Source: Mycobacterium sp. (GTDB lineage: Bacteria; Actinomycetota; Actinomycetes; Mycobacteriales; Mycobacteriaceae). Taken from it: a DNA stretch of 54,299 nucleotides. Shown here piece by piece: positions 45,175 through 53,194 of the stretch. The stretch is taken from the NCBI GenBank assembly GCA_011620645.1, contig WOYS01000076.1, positions 1-54,299 on the forward strand, read 5' to 3'. Numbering within the stretch: position 1 is the stretch's first letter; each line of letters starts with the position of its first letter. The position numbers and the translations under genes were made by a program. Below the pieces are notes generated by a model that had not been told where the DNA came from, made no database searches, and saw nothing but the letters and a program-made list of their open reading frames with translations.

Positions 45175-46857
45175 CTATCTCAGTACGGCAAGTGCCGCGG
45201 ACCTCGCATCCGCGGCATTTGCCGTCAGCAGCACCGCCTGCGCCGCGGCACGGCAACGCTCCAGCGTCACTCCGGCAAGCCCGGCGCCCACTCCGGGCAC
45301 CGCGGTGGCCGCCGCCGACAGCGATGTCACGCCCATCCCCACCAGTACGCAGGCCAGCAGCGGATCGGCGGCCGCCTCACCACATACGCCGACCGGCTTG
45401 CCTGCGGCCGCACCCGCGCGGGCGGTGATATCGACCAGCACCAGAACGCCGGGCTGCCACGCATCGGTCAGCGCGGCGAGTTCGGCCGACATTCGGTCGG
45501 CGGCCATCGTGTACTGAGCCAGGTCGTTGGTGCCGATCGACAGGAAGTCCACATGCTCGAGGATGTGGCTTGCCAGCAGCGCTGCGGCAGGTATCTCGAT
45601 CATCACGCCGGGCGTCAACCCGAAGGAACGGGCCTCCGCGGCAAAGCTTTTCGCCTCGTCCGGAGTCGCGATCATCGGTGCCATCACCCACGGCCTGCTG
45701 TCGGTGGCCTGCGCCGCCGCCGCGATCGACTCGAGCTGACGGCTCAGCAGACCGGGGTTGCCGAACGAGATCCGCACCCCGCGCACACCCAGCGCCGGAT
45801 TGGCCTCGTCCGGGTGCCCGGCGAACTTGAGCGGCTTGTCCGAGCCGGCGTCCAACGTGCGGATGACGACCTTGCGCCCCTCGAATGCGGACAGCACCTC
45901 GCCGTAGATCCGGGCCTGCTCGGCCACTGACGGTTCGGTGTCACGGTTCAGAAAACACAGTTCGGTGCGGAACAGTCCGACGCCCTCGGCCGGAGTCTGG
46001 CCGGCCGCACGGGCGGCCGCGCCGTCCTGGACATTGGCCAGCACCGCAACGGCGTGCCCGTCGGCGGTGGCGCCCGGCCCCGTCCACTGCGCGATCCGTT
46101 CACCCTCCAGGCGCGACGTCTCGACGGCGCGCTGCGCCTCGGCGGCATCCGGAAACACCGTCACCGTGCCACGGGAACCGTCGACCATGACCGGTGCCCC
46201 GACCGGTACGGCGTCGAGTCCGGCCACGGCCACCACGCAGGGGATGCCGAGTTGGCGGGCGATGATCGCGGTGTGACTGGTCGGGCCGCCGAGGGTGGTG
46301 GCCAGCGCCACCACCAGCGTGGGATCAAGGCCTGCGGTGTCCGCGGGCGCGAGATCCTCGGCGCACAGCACCGACGGCACATCGGGTACCGGCACGCCGG
46401 GCTCGGGCAGACCGGCCAGCTCGGCCAGCACCCGATCGCGGACGTCGCGCAGGTCGGTCACCCGCTCGGCCATCAGGTCACCCGCCTTGGCCAGGGCCTC
46501 GGCGATCTTGGCGATCGCGCCGCCGACCGCCTGCTCGGCCGCACTGCCAGTGGTGATCCGCTTCTCCGCATCGCCGAGCCAGGCGCGGTCCTGCGCCAGG
46601 GACGCGGTGGTGGCCAGCACCTCCGAGGCGACCCCGGTCGCGTGCCCGGCCCGCTCGCGCAGCCGGTCGGCGACCGCAGCGGCGGCCTCCTTCATCCGGG
46701 TGACCTCGCCCGGGCGGGCGGCCTCGTCGATCTCCACGGGTTCCGCTTGCGCGGCGGGGGGCCGCGCCCCCGGCCTGATCACCGGGGCGTAGGCCACTCC
46801 GGCCACCACCGGAACCCCGGTCAGAACCTGTGTCTCGGCCACGGATGAAGTGCTCAT
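45175..46857 (-). CDS. ptsI: PTS enzyme I
   Basis: 560 residues from ATG 46857. It transfers phosphate from phosphoenolpyruvate to HPr. The phosphorylated His lies in LGGPTSHTAIIARQLGIPCV. The PEP-binding barrel shows RTLDAGSDKPLKFAGHPDEA, NPALGVRGVRISFGNPGLLS and the second signature DFLSIGTNDLAQYTMAADRM. Complete. It is divergent from deoR-fruK-fruA-ptsH. The -10 TAATCT ends eight bases before the ATG, so the transcript is probably leaderless. The genes it would serve include a broken fruA. Confidence 0.92.
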   Translation of the reverse strand: MSTSSVAETQVLTGVPVVAGVAYAPVIRPGARPPAAQAEPVEIDEAARPGEVTRMKEAAAAVADRLRERAGHATGVASEVLATTASLAQDRAWLGDAEKRITTGSAAEQAVGGAIAKIAEALAKAGDLMAERVTDLRDVRDRVLAELAGLPEPGVPVPDVPSVLCAEDLAPADTAGLDPTLVVALATTLGGPTSHTAIIARQLGIPCVVAVAGLDAVPVGAPVMVDGSRGTVTVFPDAAEAQRAVETSRLEGERIAQWTGPGATADGHAVAVLANVQDGAAARAAGQTPAEGVGLFRTELCFLNRDTEPSVAEQARIYGEVLSAFEGRKVVIRTLDAGSDKPLKFAGHPDEANPALGVRGVRISFGNPGLLSRQLESIAAAAQATDSRPWVMAPMIATPDEAKSFAAEARSFGLTPGVMIEIPAAALLASHILEHVDFLSIGTNDLAQYTMAADRMSAELAALTDAWQPGVLVLVDITARAGAAAGKPVGVCGEAAADPLLACVLVGMGVTSLSAAATAVPGVGAGLAGVTLERCRAAAQAVLLTANAADARSAALAVLR

Positions 46858-46864
46858 GTGATTC

Positions 46865-46892
46865 AGATTACTAGAAAGTATTGACGCGTCAA
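46865..46892 (-). promoter_or_regulatory. ptsI promoter, overlapping a palindromic operator
   Basis: On the minus strand TTGACG (46887-46892) and TAATCT (46865-46870) are 16 nt apart, and ATG 46857 follows seven bases after the -10. The -35 is half of the palindrome at 46881-46892. Confidence 0.55.
46881..46892. promoter_or_regulatory. Perfect 12-bp palindrome TTGACGCGTCAA, candidate DeoR/FruR operator
   Basis: TTGACGCGTCAA is perfectly symmetric and lies in the AT-rich 100-bp gap between ptsI and deoR. It presents a TTGACG hexamer on each strand, so a bound regulator could block both promoters at once. Confidence 0.55.
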
Positions 46893-46957
46893 CAGATTCA
46901 AGCGTAAAACCACATATATCAACATTTGAGCCTATGGGCTCGCCCGAACGGAGACCG

Positions 46958-47737
46958 ATGTACGCCGAGGAACGCCAGCACGCCATCGCCGCATTGGTGA
47001 TGCAGCAGGGGCGTGCCTCGGTCACCGAACTGGCACAGACCTACGACGTCACCACCGAAACGGTGCGCCGCGATCTCGCCGTCCTGCACAAGGCCGGGCT
47101 GCTGCGGCGGGTACACGGCGGCGCCGTCCCGGCCGGCGCTCTGCACCTGGTCGAACAGGATGTCGGGGAACGCGAGGCCACCCGCTCGGCGCACAAGGAC
47201 GCCATCGCCGCCGCCGCGATCGATGTCTTCCCGGCCGGCGGCGCCAGCGTGCTACTCGATGCCGGCACCACCACCAGTCGCGTCGCGGCGCTCATTCCGA
47301 CCGACCGCGAACTCGTCGTCGTCACCAACTCGGTGCCGGTGGCCGCCCGGCTGTCCACGGTGCAGTCGGTCTCCCTACACCTGCTGGGCGGGCGGGTCCG
47401 CGGCCTCACCCAGGCCACCGTCGGCGCGCAGGCGCTGCAGACCCTGGAACACCTCCGGGTGGACATCGCCTTCATCGGTACCAACGGCATCACCGCCCGG
47501 CACGGCTTGTCCACCCCCGACAGCGAGGAGGCCGCCATCAAACGCGCCATGGTCCGTTGCGTGAACTACGTTGTGGTGGTCGCCGATTCGTCGAAGGTCG
47601 GCCACGAGGAACTCCACAGCTTCGCACCGATCTCCAGTGTCGACGCACTGATCACCGATACCGAGATTCCCGACGCCGCACGTGATGAACTCGTCGGCCT
47701 CGGCATCGAAGTCACCTGTGCAGGAGCATCCACATGA
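46958..47737 (+). CDS. DeoR family regulator of the fructose PTS
   Basis: ATG 46958 has GGAG four bases upstream; ATG 46934 is an alternative. 259 residues. The N-terminal winged helix is MYAEERQHAIAALVMQQGRA with TELAQTYDVTTETVRRDLAV, the DeoR signature. The C-terminal sugar-phosphate sensor shows LLDAGTTTSRVAALI, VTNSVPVAARLS, AFIGTNGI and VVVADSSKVGHEELHSFAPI. The likely effector is fructose 1-phosphate. It overlaps fruK (ATGA) and shares a gap with ptsI that holds a perfect palindrome. Confidence 0.88.
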   Translation: MYAEERQHAIAALVMQQGRASVTELAQTYDVTTETVRRDLAVLHKAGLLRRVHGGAVPAGALHLVEQDVGEREATRSAHKDAIAAAAIDVFPAGGASVLLDAGTTTSRVAALIPTDRELVVVTNSVPVAARLSTVQSVSLHLLGGRVRGLTQATVGAQALQTLEHLRVDIAFIGTNGITARHGLSTPDSEEAAIKRAMVRCVNYVVVVADSSKVGHEELHSFAPISSVDALITDTEIPDAARDELVGLGIEVTCAGAST

Positions 47738-48711
47738 TCGTCACGGTCACACCAAATCCCAGCATCGATCGCACCGTCACCCTGCCCGGGACACTCACCC
47801 GTGGTGCGGTACACCGGGTGAGTTCGGTGACCGATGAACCCGGCGGCAAGGGCGTCAACGTGGCGCGCGCACTCGGCCTTGCCGGCCTCGACGCATTGGC
47901 CGTGCTGCCCGCTGCCGATGGCGATCCGATACTGGCCGCACTGCGCGCCGCCGGCGTCCCGTTCGCCACGGTGCCCATCCAAGCAGCGGTGCGCACCAAT
48001 CTCGCTATCATCGAAAGCGATGGCACCACAACCAAACTCAACGAACCGGGTGCGGCCCTGGGCGCAGAGGCGCTGGCCGCGCTGGTCCGCACCGTGGTGG
48101 AGGCCGCGCACCGTGCGGAGTGGATCGTCCTGTCCGGATCGCTGCCGCCGGGGGCGCCGGACGACTGGTATGCCGATGTGGTCGCTCAGCTCGCGGGACA
48201 GAACTGCCTGGTTGCGGTCGACACCTCCGATGCCCCACTGGCCGCGCTGGCCGCCGCTTTTGGTCAGGCGGCCCCCGATATCATCAAGCCGAACGCCGAG
48301 GAGCTCGCCGGTCTGACCGGAACCTCCGCTCAGGTCCTGGAAGACGCAGCCGCCCAAGGTGATCCGATGCCGGTGATCGCGGCCGCGCGCCAGCTGGTCG
48401 ACCGCGGCGCGCGCACCATACTCGTGACGTTGGGAGCGGCCGGGGCAGTCCTGGTGGAACCGTCCGGCAGCTGGCTGGCCGCATCCCCCCCGATCACCCC
48501 GCACAGCACCGTCGGCGCAGGCGACTCCGCACTCGCCGGCTATGTGCGGGCGGCGCTGTCGGGTGCGGATGCCCCCGATCGGCTGCGGATGGCCGTCGCC
48601 TACGGCAGCGCCGCGGCATCTCTGCCCGGGTCCGCACTGCCCTCGCCTGATCAGATCGATCTCAAAGCCATACCAGTGCAATCTATTTCACTGTCTCGGT
48701 CCGACTCCTAG
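47734..48711 (+). CDS. fruK: 1-phosphofructokinase
   Basis: 325 residues of the PfkB family, phosphorylating fructose 1-phosphate to fructose 1,6-bisphosphate. [15 protein letters not shown] is the typical FruK start, [13 protein letters not shown] the substrate-binding glycines, and [15 protein letters not shown] contains the catalytic Asp of the GAGDS motif. Complete. It lies between deoR (4-bp overlap) and fruA (16 bp downstream). Without a working EIIC its substrate supply is uncertain. Confidence 0.92.
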   Translation: MIVTVTPNPSIDRTVTLPGTLTRGAVHRVSSVTDEPGGKGVNVARALGLAGLDALAVLPAADGDPILAALRAAGVPFATVPIQAAVRTNLAIIESDGTTTKLNEPGAALGAEALAALVRTVVEAAHRAEWIVLSGSLPPGAPDDWYADVVAQLAGQNCLVAVDTSDAPLAALAAAFGQAAPDIIKPNAEELAGLTGTSAQVLEDAAAQGDPMPVIAAARQLVDRGARTILVTLGAAGAVLVEPSGSWLAASPPITPHSTVGAGDSALAGYVRAALSGADAPDRLRMAVAYGSAAASLPGSALPSPDQIDLKAIPVQSISLSRSDS

Positions 48712-48727
48712 TATCAGAAGGTTATCC

Positions 48728-49594
48728 ATGTCCAGTTCACTGCCGGTCATCACGACCGATCTCGTGCTACTCGACGCCGATGCGGGCGCCGACAAGCAGG
48801 CAGTCATCGCCCGCATCGCGGGATTGCTGGCGGGAGTCGGCCGCACCACCGACGCCGATGGGCTGATCGCCGCGGCGATGGCGCGTGAGGCGCGGTCCGC
48901 GACCGGATTGCCGGGCGGGATCGCCATCCCGCACTGCCGCTCCCCGTATGTGGACACCCCGACCATCGGTTTCGCTCGTCTGCAACCCAAGGTCGACTTC
49001 GGCGCGCCGGACGGTCCGGCCGATCTGGTGTTCCTCATCGCCGCACCGGATTCCGGCGGTGCCGAGCAGATGAAGTTGCTGTCCAGCCTGGCCCGCGCTC
49101 TGGTGCGCAAGGAGTTCGTCGCATCGCTGCGCTCGGCAGGCACGGCCGGTGACCTGGTCGCGCTGGTGGAAGGAATGGTCAATCCGGCATCCGCGCCCGC
49201 CCCGGCGCCGGCGGCCAAGAAGAGCATCGTCGCGATCACGGCCTGCCCCACCGGAATCGCGCACACCTACATGGCGGCCGATGCGCTGAAACTGGCCGCC
49301 GAACGCGCCGATGTCGATTTCGTGGTGGAGACCCAGGGTTCCTCGGGCAGCACTCCCCTGCCCGCGTCGACCATCGCCGCCGCCGATGCCGTCATCTTCG
49401 CCACCGATGTGGGCGTCAAGGACCGCGGCCGGTTCGCCGGCAAACCGATGATCGCCGAAGCCGTTGCCGCCGCGGATAACCCGAAGGCGGCCCGGGTGGA
49501 GGGCAACGCCGCTGCCGACAGCGGCACCGAGGGTTCCTCGAACGTCGGCTGGGGCACCCGCACCCGACAGATCCTGCTCACCGGCGTGAGCTAG
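48728..49594 (+). CDS. fruA: Fructose PTS EIIA-EIIB part of FruA, truncated by frameshift
   Basis: 288 residues from ATG 48728. The EIIA domain (about 1-150) has its phospho-His in [20 protein letters not shown]. An Ala/Pro linker leads to the EIIB domain (about 160-260) with phospho-Cys in [20 protein letters not shown]. The EIIC domain begins [15 protein letters not shown] and is cut off at once by TAG 49592-49594. The cause is visible: AGCT is duplicated (GAGCTAGCTAC where GAGCTAC is expected), a 4-bp insertion. EIIA and EIIB may be made as a soluble protein, but transport needs EIIC. Confidence 0.85.
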   Translation: MSSSLPVITTDLVLLDADAGADKQAVIARIAGLLAGVGRTTDADGLIAAAMAREARSATGLPGGIAIPHCRSPYVDTPTIGFARLQPKVDFGAPDGPADLVFLIAAPDSGGAEQMKLLSSLARALVRKEFVASLRSAGTAGDLVALVEGMVNPASAPAPAPAAKKSIVAITACPTGIAHTYMAADALKLAAERADVDFVVETQGSSGSTPLPASTIAAADAVIFATDVGVKDRGRFAGKPMIAEAVAAADNPKAARVEGNAAADSGTEGSSNVGWGTRTRQILLTGVS

Positions 49595-49595
49595 C

Positions 49596-49970
49596 TACAT
49601 GATCCCGTTCGTCGCGGCCGGCATGGTGCCGCCGCTGGCCATGGCGCTCGCGACGACGATCCGCCCGGGCCTGTTCAGCGAGCCGGAGAAGGAGAACGGC
49701 CGCGCGGCTTGGCTTCTCGGCTCCTCGTTCATCTCCGAGGGCGCCATCCCGTTCGCGGCGGCCGACCCGCTGCGGGTCATCCCGTCGATGATGTTCGGCG
49801 GTGCCATCACCGGCGCGCTGTGCATGGCGTTCGGCGTGACCCTGCGGGCCCCGCACGGCGGAATCTTCGTGTTCTTCGCGATCGGCAACCTGGCGATGTT
49901 CCTCATCGCTCTCGTGGCCGGAACGGTCATCTCCGCTTTGGCGGTCGTCTCCGCCAAGCAGTTCATCACG
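49596..49970 (+). pseudogene. FruA EIIC fragment with internal deletion
   Basis: In the frame after the 4-bp duplication, YMIPFVAAG continues directly to MVPPLAMALATTIRPGLFSE and on through GASFISEG-like text (GSSFISEGAIPFAAADPLRV, RAPHGGIFVFFAIGNLAMFL) to AVVSAKQF at about 49965. Complete EIIC domains have roughly 200 or more residues between IPFVAAG and MVPP. The join is near 49612-49622 in a GCGGCCGGC run. The natural stop is also missing: the frame stays open into ptsH. It is not expected to function. Confidence 0.8.
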
Positions 49971-50038
49971 CCCCGCCAAGCTGTTTCCGTCTGGCATTCA
50001 ACCAGACACAACCAACCCCAACAACCGAGGAGAAACAC

Positions 50039-50296
50039 ATGCCCGAAAAGACCGTCACCGTCGGATCGTCCATCGGCCTGCACGCCCGGCCCGCCGCGAT
50101 CATCGCCGAGGCCGCCGTCAACGCCGGTGTGGAGGTCACCCTGGCCGTCGACGGTGGCGAACCCGTGGACGCGGGGTCGGCGCTGATGATCATGACGCTG
50201 GGTGCCGGGAACGGCGCCCAGGTGACGGTGAGCTCCGAGGATGCCTCGGCACTGGCCACCATCGCCGATCTGGTCGCCCAGGATCTCGACGCCTGA
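50039..50296 (+). CDS. ptsH: HPr phosphocarrier protein
   Basis: 85 residues from ATG 50039, with CGAGGAG eight bases upstream. The active-site His15 lies in SSIGLHARPAAIIAEAA, and the Ser-loop region is DAGSALMIMTLGAGNGAQVT. It carries phosphate from enzyme I to EIIA. Intact, and last gene of the deoR-fruK-fruA-ptsH unit. Confidence 0.92.
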   Translation: MPEKTVTVGSSIGLHARPAAIIAEAAVNAGVEVTLAVDGGEPVDAGSALMIMTLGAGNGAQVTVSSEDASALATIADLVAQDLDA

Positions 50297-50450
50297 GCCG
50301 GGCCCAGAAAGCGGAACGTACCCCGTCTGCACCCCCGTAAAATGACTCTGGCAAAGGTGGATCGGAAGGCCGCATTCCGGCTGTCGGGACAGGATGCGCC
50401 GCCGCGAGGCGGCCTCCGCCGCGTCCGGGGCTGCAAGGGGGGTGAAAGCC

Positions 50451-51797
50451 GTGCGACGCATCGCTGCGCTGCTGGCCGCTCTGGGGCTGGTCCTGCTGAC
50501 GGCGCCGCCTGCCGGTGCGATCGAACCGCCGATCATCGACGCGGCGGCCGTACCGCCCGATGAAACCGGCCCTGACCAGCCCACCGAGCAGCGTCGCGCA
50601 TGTTCGGCGCCGATCACCTTCCCGAACTCGAGTTTCATCGACGCACCGTGGGCGAGCGACTACTTGCGGCTTGCCGACGCACAGAAGTTCGCCACCGGTG
50701 CCGGGGTCACCGTCGCGGTCATCGACACCGGAGTCAACGGCTCCCCGCGGGTGCCCGCCGAACCCGGCGGCGACTTCGTCGACGAGGCCGGCAACGGCAT
50801 GTCCGACTGTGACTCGCACGGCACACTGACCGCGGCGATCATCGCCGGCCGGCCCGCGCCCACCGACAGCTTCGTCGGTGTCGCCCCCGAAGCCCGGATT
50901 CTGTCGCTGCGGCAGACCTCGGACAACTTCCAGCCGGTGGGCACCCGAAGTGACCCGAACGATCCGAACACGACCCAGACCGCGGGATCGTTGCGCAGCC
51001 TGGCTCGATCGATCGTCCATGCCGCCAACCTCGGCGCGCAGGTCATCAACATCAGTGAGGCCGCCTGCTACAAATCCACCCGCCCGATCGACGAGAGCGC
51101 GGTGGGCGCGGCCATCAACTTCGCCGTCAACGTCAAGGGTGCGATCGTCGTCGTGGCGGCCGGCAACACCGGCCAGGACTGCGCGCAGAATCCGCCGCCG
51201 GAGGCCGACGTACCCAATGATCCCCGCGGCTGGAAACAGGCGCAGACCATCGTGTCGCCCGCCTGGTATTCACCGCTGGTGCTCACCGTCGGCGGTATCG
51301 GACAGACCGGCCAGCCGAGCACCTTCTCGATGTCGGGCCCCTGGGTCGACACCGCCGCCCCAGCGGAGAACATCACCGCGCTGGGCTACGACGGCAATCC
51401 GGTGAACGCACTCAACGGCACCGACGGCCCGATCCCGATTACGGGCACTTCCTTCGCCGCCGCACATGTTTCGGGTCTGGCCACGCTGCTCAAGCAGCGC
51501 TTCCCCGACCTGACCGCCGCGCAGATCATGAACCGGATCACCTCCACCGCCCGCCATCCCGGTGGCGGTGTGGACAACTATGTCGGGGCCGGTGTCATCG
51601 ACCCAGTCGCGGCGCTCACCTGGGATGTGCCTGCCGGGCCCAGGGCCGCGCCCTACCGCGTCAAGCAGTTGCCGCCACCGGTGGTCATCGAACCGCCCGA
51701 CCGCGGCCCGATCACCATCGTGGTGCTGACCGCGGCCGGGCTGGCGCTCGCGCTCGGGATCGGCGCGCTCACCCGGCGGGCCATGAGGCGTCGATGA
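50451..51797 (+). CDS. mycP1: Mycosin-1, ESX-1 subtilisin-like protease
   Basis: GTG 50451 with AAGGGGGG about eight bases upstream gives 448 residues, near the 446 of M. tuberculosis MycP1; the frame is open from 50394. Sec signal MRRIAALLAALGLVLLTAPP. Catalytic triad: Asp in VAVIDTGVNGSPRV, His in CDSHGTLTAAIIAG, Ser in PITGTSFAAAHVSGLATLLK. A C-terminal TM helix (ITIVVLTAAGLALALGIGAL) anchors it. MycP1 stabilises the ESX-1 complex and cleaves EspB. It overlaps eccE1 by ATGA. Confidence 0.92.
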   Translation: MRRIAALLAALGLVLLTAPPAGAIEPPIIDAAAVPPDETGPDQPTEQRRACSAPITFPNSSFIDAPWASDYLRLADAQKFATGAGVTVAVIDTGVNGSPRVPAEPGGDFVDEAGNGMSDCDSHGTLTAAIIAGRPAPTDSFVGVAPEARILSLRQTSDNFQPVGTRSDPNDPNTTQTAGSLRSLARSIVHAANLGAQVINISEAACYKSTRPIDESAVGAAINFAVNVKGAIVVVAAGNTGQDCAQNPPPEADVPNDPRGWKQAQTIVSPAWYSPLVLTVGGIGQTGQPSTFSMSGPWVDTAAPAENITALGYDGNPVNALNGTDGPIPITGTSFAAAHVSGLATLLKQRFPDLTAAQIMNRITSTARHPGGGVDNYVGAGVIDPVAALTWDVPAGPRAAPYRVKQLPPPVVIEPPDRGPITIVVLTAAGLALALGIGALTRRAMRRR

Positions 51798-53194
51798 ACG
51801 AATTTCTCGCTCAGTTCGGTTTCCGGTTCAGCACCGGCCACCTGCTGTGGTCGGCGATCCTCATCCCGGCCGGTATCGCCGTCTTCGCCAGTCTGGACCT
51901 GCTGTGGCTGGGGATCACCCTGGCCGTGCTGGTCGCGATCGCCACCACGCTGACGGTGCGCGGGCACCGGGTCACCGGATGGATCGCAGCACTGTTCTCC
52001 TGGCGCCGACGGCTCACCACGCCGCCGGCCGCCCCCTCCGAACCCGCCGTCGGTGCCACCGTGCTGCCCGGTGACCCCGTCGCGGTGCGCTGGCAGGACG
52101 ACTTCCTGATCGCGATCATCGAACTCATCCCCCGGCCGTTCACCCCGACCGTGCTGGTCCACGGTGAGGCCGTCACCGACGATGTGGTGGACACCCGCGT
52201 CATCGAGCAGTTGATCGCCGCGCACTGCCCGGAACTCGAAGCCGATGTCGTGTCGGCGGGCTACCGGGTGGGCAAATCCGCCCCGGCTGGTCTGGTCGCA
52301 CTCTACGACCAGGTGGTGGGCCCCTATCCGGCGCCCGCGAACCGGCGCACCTGGATCGTGTTGCGGGCCGACCCCGAGGTCACCCGCCGGCCCGCGCAGC
52401 GCCGCGACGCCGGCGTGTCCGGCCTGGCAAGGTATCTCGTCGCCTCGGCGACCCGCATTGCGGATCAGCTGTCCAGCAACGGTATCGATGCGCGCTGCGG
52501 CCGGAGCTTCGACGACTTCGACCGGGCCACCGAGATCAGCTTCGAACGCGAATCGTGGTCATCGATCAAGGGGCGCAGCACTTTCACCTCCGCTTACGTC
52601 GCCCCGGGTGGTCCCGATATGTGGTGGTCCGCCCGCGCGGATCACACCATCACCCGGGTCCGGATCCGTCCGGGTGACGCGCCGACGTCGACGGTACTGC
52701 TGACCACGCTCGCCAATCCTTCGACGCCGCATGGATTCTCGTGCCTGTTCGGTGGTCAGCGGGCAGCGCTGTTGGGCGAGAGCCCGGTCACCGACCGGCA
52801 TTACGAGCTGCCCATCGGCTCGGCCGGAGTGCTCATCGGCGAGACCGCCGATCGCTACCCGGTGTACCTGCCGTTCGACGACGTCGACGTCAGCATCAAT
52901 CTCGGCGACGCACGGCTGTTCACCCAGTTCGTCATCCGCTCTGCCGCGGCCGGCGGAGTGGTGACCCTGGGCCCCCAGTTCCGGGAGTTCGCCGGTTTCG
53001 TCAACGGCCGGATCGGGCAGGTCTCCAAGGTGTCCTGGCCCCATTCGACGACCTATCTCCGACCGCACCCCGGTGTCGGCCGGGTTGTGTTGCGCAGCAC
53101 CTTCATCGACACCCCGCGGCACGGCCAACTGCCGATCCGGCTGATCAATCCGCGCGAGGAGAGCCGATACCAGATGGCATTGGAGCGTGCGTGA
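51794..53194 (+). CDS. eccE1: EccE1, ESX-1 secretion complex membrane protein
   Basis: 466 residues against about 462 in M. tuberculosis. Two N-terminal TM helices (LLWSAILIPAGIAVFASLDL and LWLGITLAVLVAIATTLTVR) precede a cytoplasmic domain of about 400 residues, the EccE layout. The order mycP1-eccE1-espB identifies the ESX-1 locus. EccE sits at the edge of the hexameric membrane complex. It overlaps the next gene by one base (TGATG). Confidence 0.9.
   Translation: MNEFLAQFGFRFSTGHLLWSAILIPAGIAVFASLDLLWLGITLAVLVAIATTLTVRGHRVTGWIAALFSWRRRLTTPPAAPSEPAVGATVLPGDPVAVRWQDDFLIAIIELIPRPFTPTVLVHGEAVTDDVVDTRVIEQLIAAHCPELEADVVSAGYRVGKSAPAGLVALYDQVVGPYPAPANRRTWIVLRADPEVTRRPAQRRDAGVSGLARYLVASATRIADQLSSNGIDARCGRSFDDFDRATEISFERESWSSIKGRSTFTSAYVAPGGPDMWWSARADHTITRVRIRPGDAPTSTVLLTTLANPSTPHGFSCLFGGQRAALLGESPVTDRHYELPIGSAGVLIGETADRYPVYLPFDDVDVSINLGDARLFTQFVIRSAAAGGVVTLGPQFREFAGFVNGRIGQVSKVSWPHSTTYLRPHPGVGRVVLRSTFIDTPRHGQLPIRLINPREESRYQMALERA

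Noticed and set aside
45175-45177. Programmed stop-codon read-through or selenocysteine at the ptsI stop
   Set aside because: The stop is TAG, the downstream frame is short, and enzyme I is already full length; a gene remnant is the simpler view.
49588-49600. Programmed ribosomal frameshift to join the FruA parts
   Set aside because: The lesion is a 4-bp duplication with no slippery heptamer, and most of EIIC is absent downstream, so frameshifting could not restore a permease.
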